A stretch of 5,851 nt of DNA from contig PWPN01000011.1 in NCBI GenBank assembly GCA_003557125.1, forward strand, positions 1 through 5,851. The letters run 5' to 3'. Under the pieces are notes generated by a model that did no database searches, was not told where the DNA came from, and was given only the letters and a program-made list of their open reading frames with translations. This DNA comes from Phycisphaerae bacterium. GTDB taxonomy: Bacteria; Planctomycetota; Phycisphaerae; UBA1845; PWPN01. Position numbers and translations under genes: made by a program. Position 1 is the first letter of the stretch. Each line of letters begins with the position of its first letter. Positions 5,846 to 5,851 of this stretch are shown here, one piece after another.

Positions 5846-5851
5846 AAAAAC

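Overview
The window looks like chromosomal DNA from a GC-rich diderm bacterium. I favour Planctomycetota or a PVC-superphylum relative. The reasons are a cysteine-free LptD-type outer-membrane protein with a long N-terminal part, a DegQ/HtrA-type periplasmic protease, and a GC-rich hairpin repeat (translating as GTGVSPV in one frame) of a kind I recall from planctomycete and verrucomicrobial genomes. The taxonomic call is an inference, since no marker gene is present.

Layout: 1-116 holds two perfect 41-bp copies of the hairpin repeat, just past the 3' end of the first gene. On the minus strand, 3077 to 117 encodes a 986-residue LptD/OstA-type LPS-assembly protein, which I start at a TTG rather than at the far-upstream ATG of the open frame. 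Between 3078 and 3474 lies a divergent control region. It contains a strong sigma70-type promoter for lptD, a second promoter facing the other way, and two tandem 20-bp units, each centred on a TTGCTG-GA-CAGCAA palindrome; one palindrome overlaps the rightward -35 box. On the plus strand, 3475-3672 encodes a 65-residue protein that looks like a ribbon-helix-helix DNA-binding protein. Its frame stays open for 81 further codons beyond the stop. A shared bidirectional terminator sits at 3985-4031. On the minus strand, 5701 to 4085 encodes a secreted HtrA/DegQ-like serine protease with two PDZ domains, with its own promoter and Shine-Dalgarno sequence.

How the genes fit together: lptD and the HtrA protease both serve the cell envelope (LPS export, and periplasmic protein quality control that would include unfolded outer-membrane proteins). 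The small presumed regulator between them shares its promoter region with lptD. The simplest reading is that it, or another factor, binds the tandem palindromes, repressing the rightward promoter and touching lptD expression from just upstream of its -35. That link is inference. I see no mobile element, CRISPR array, tRNA or rRNA, and no clearly novel multi-gene system. The points most worth following up are the tandem operators between divergent promoters and a Glu in place of the catalytic Asp of the HtrA triad.
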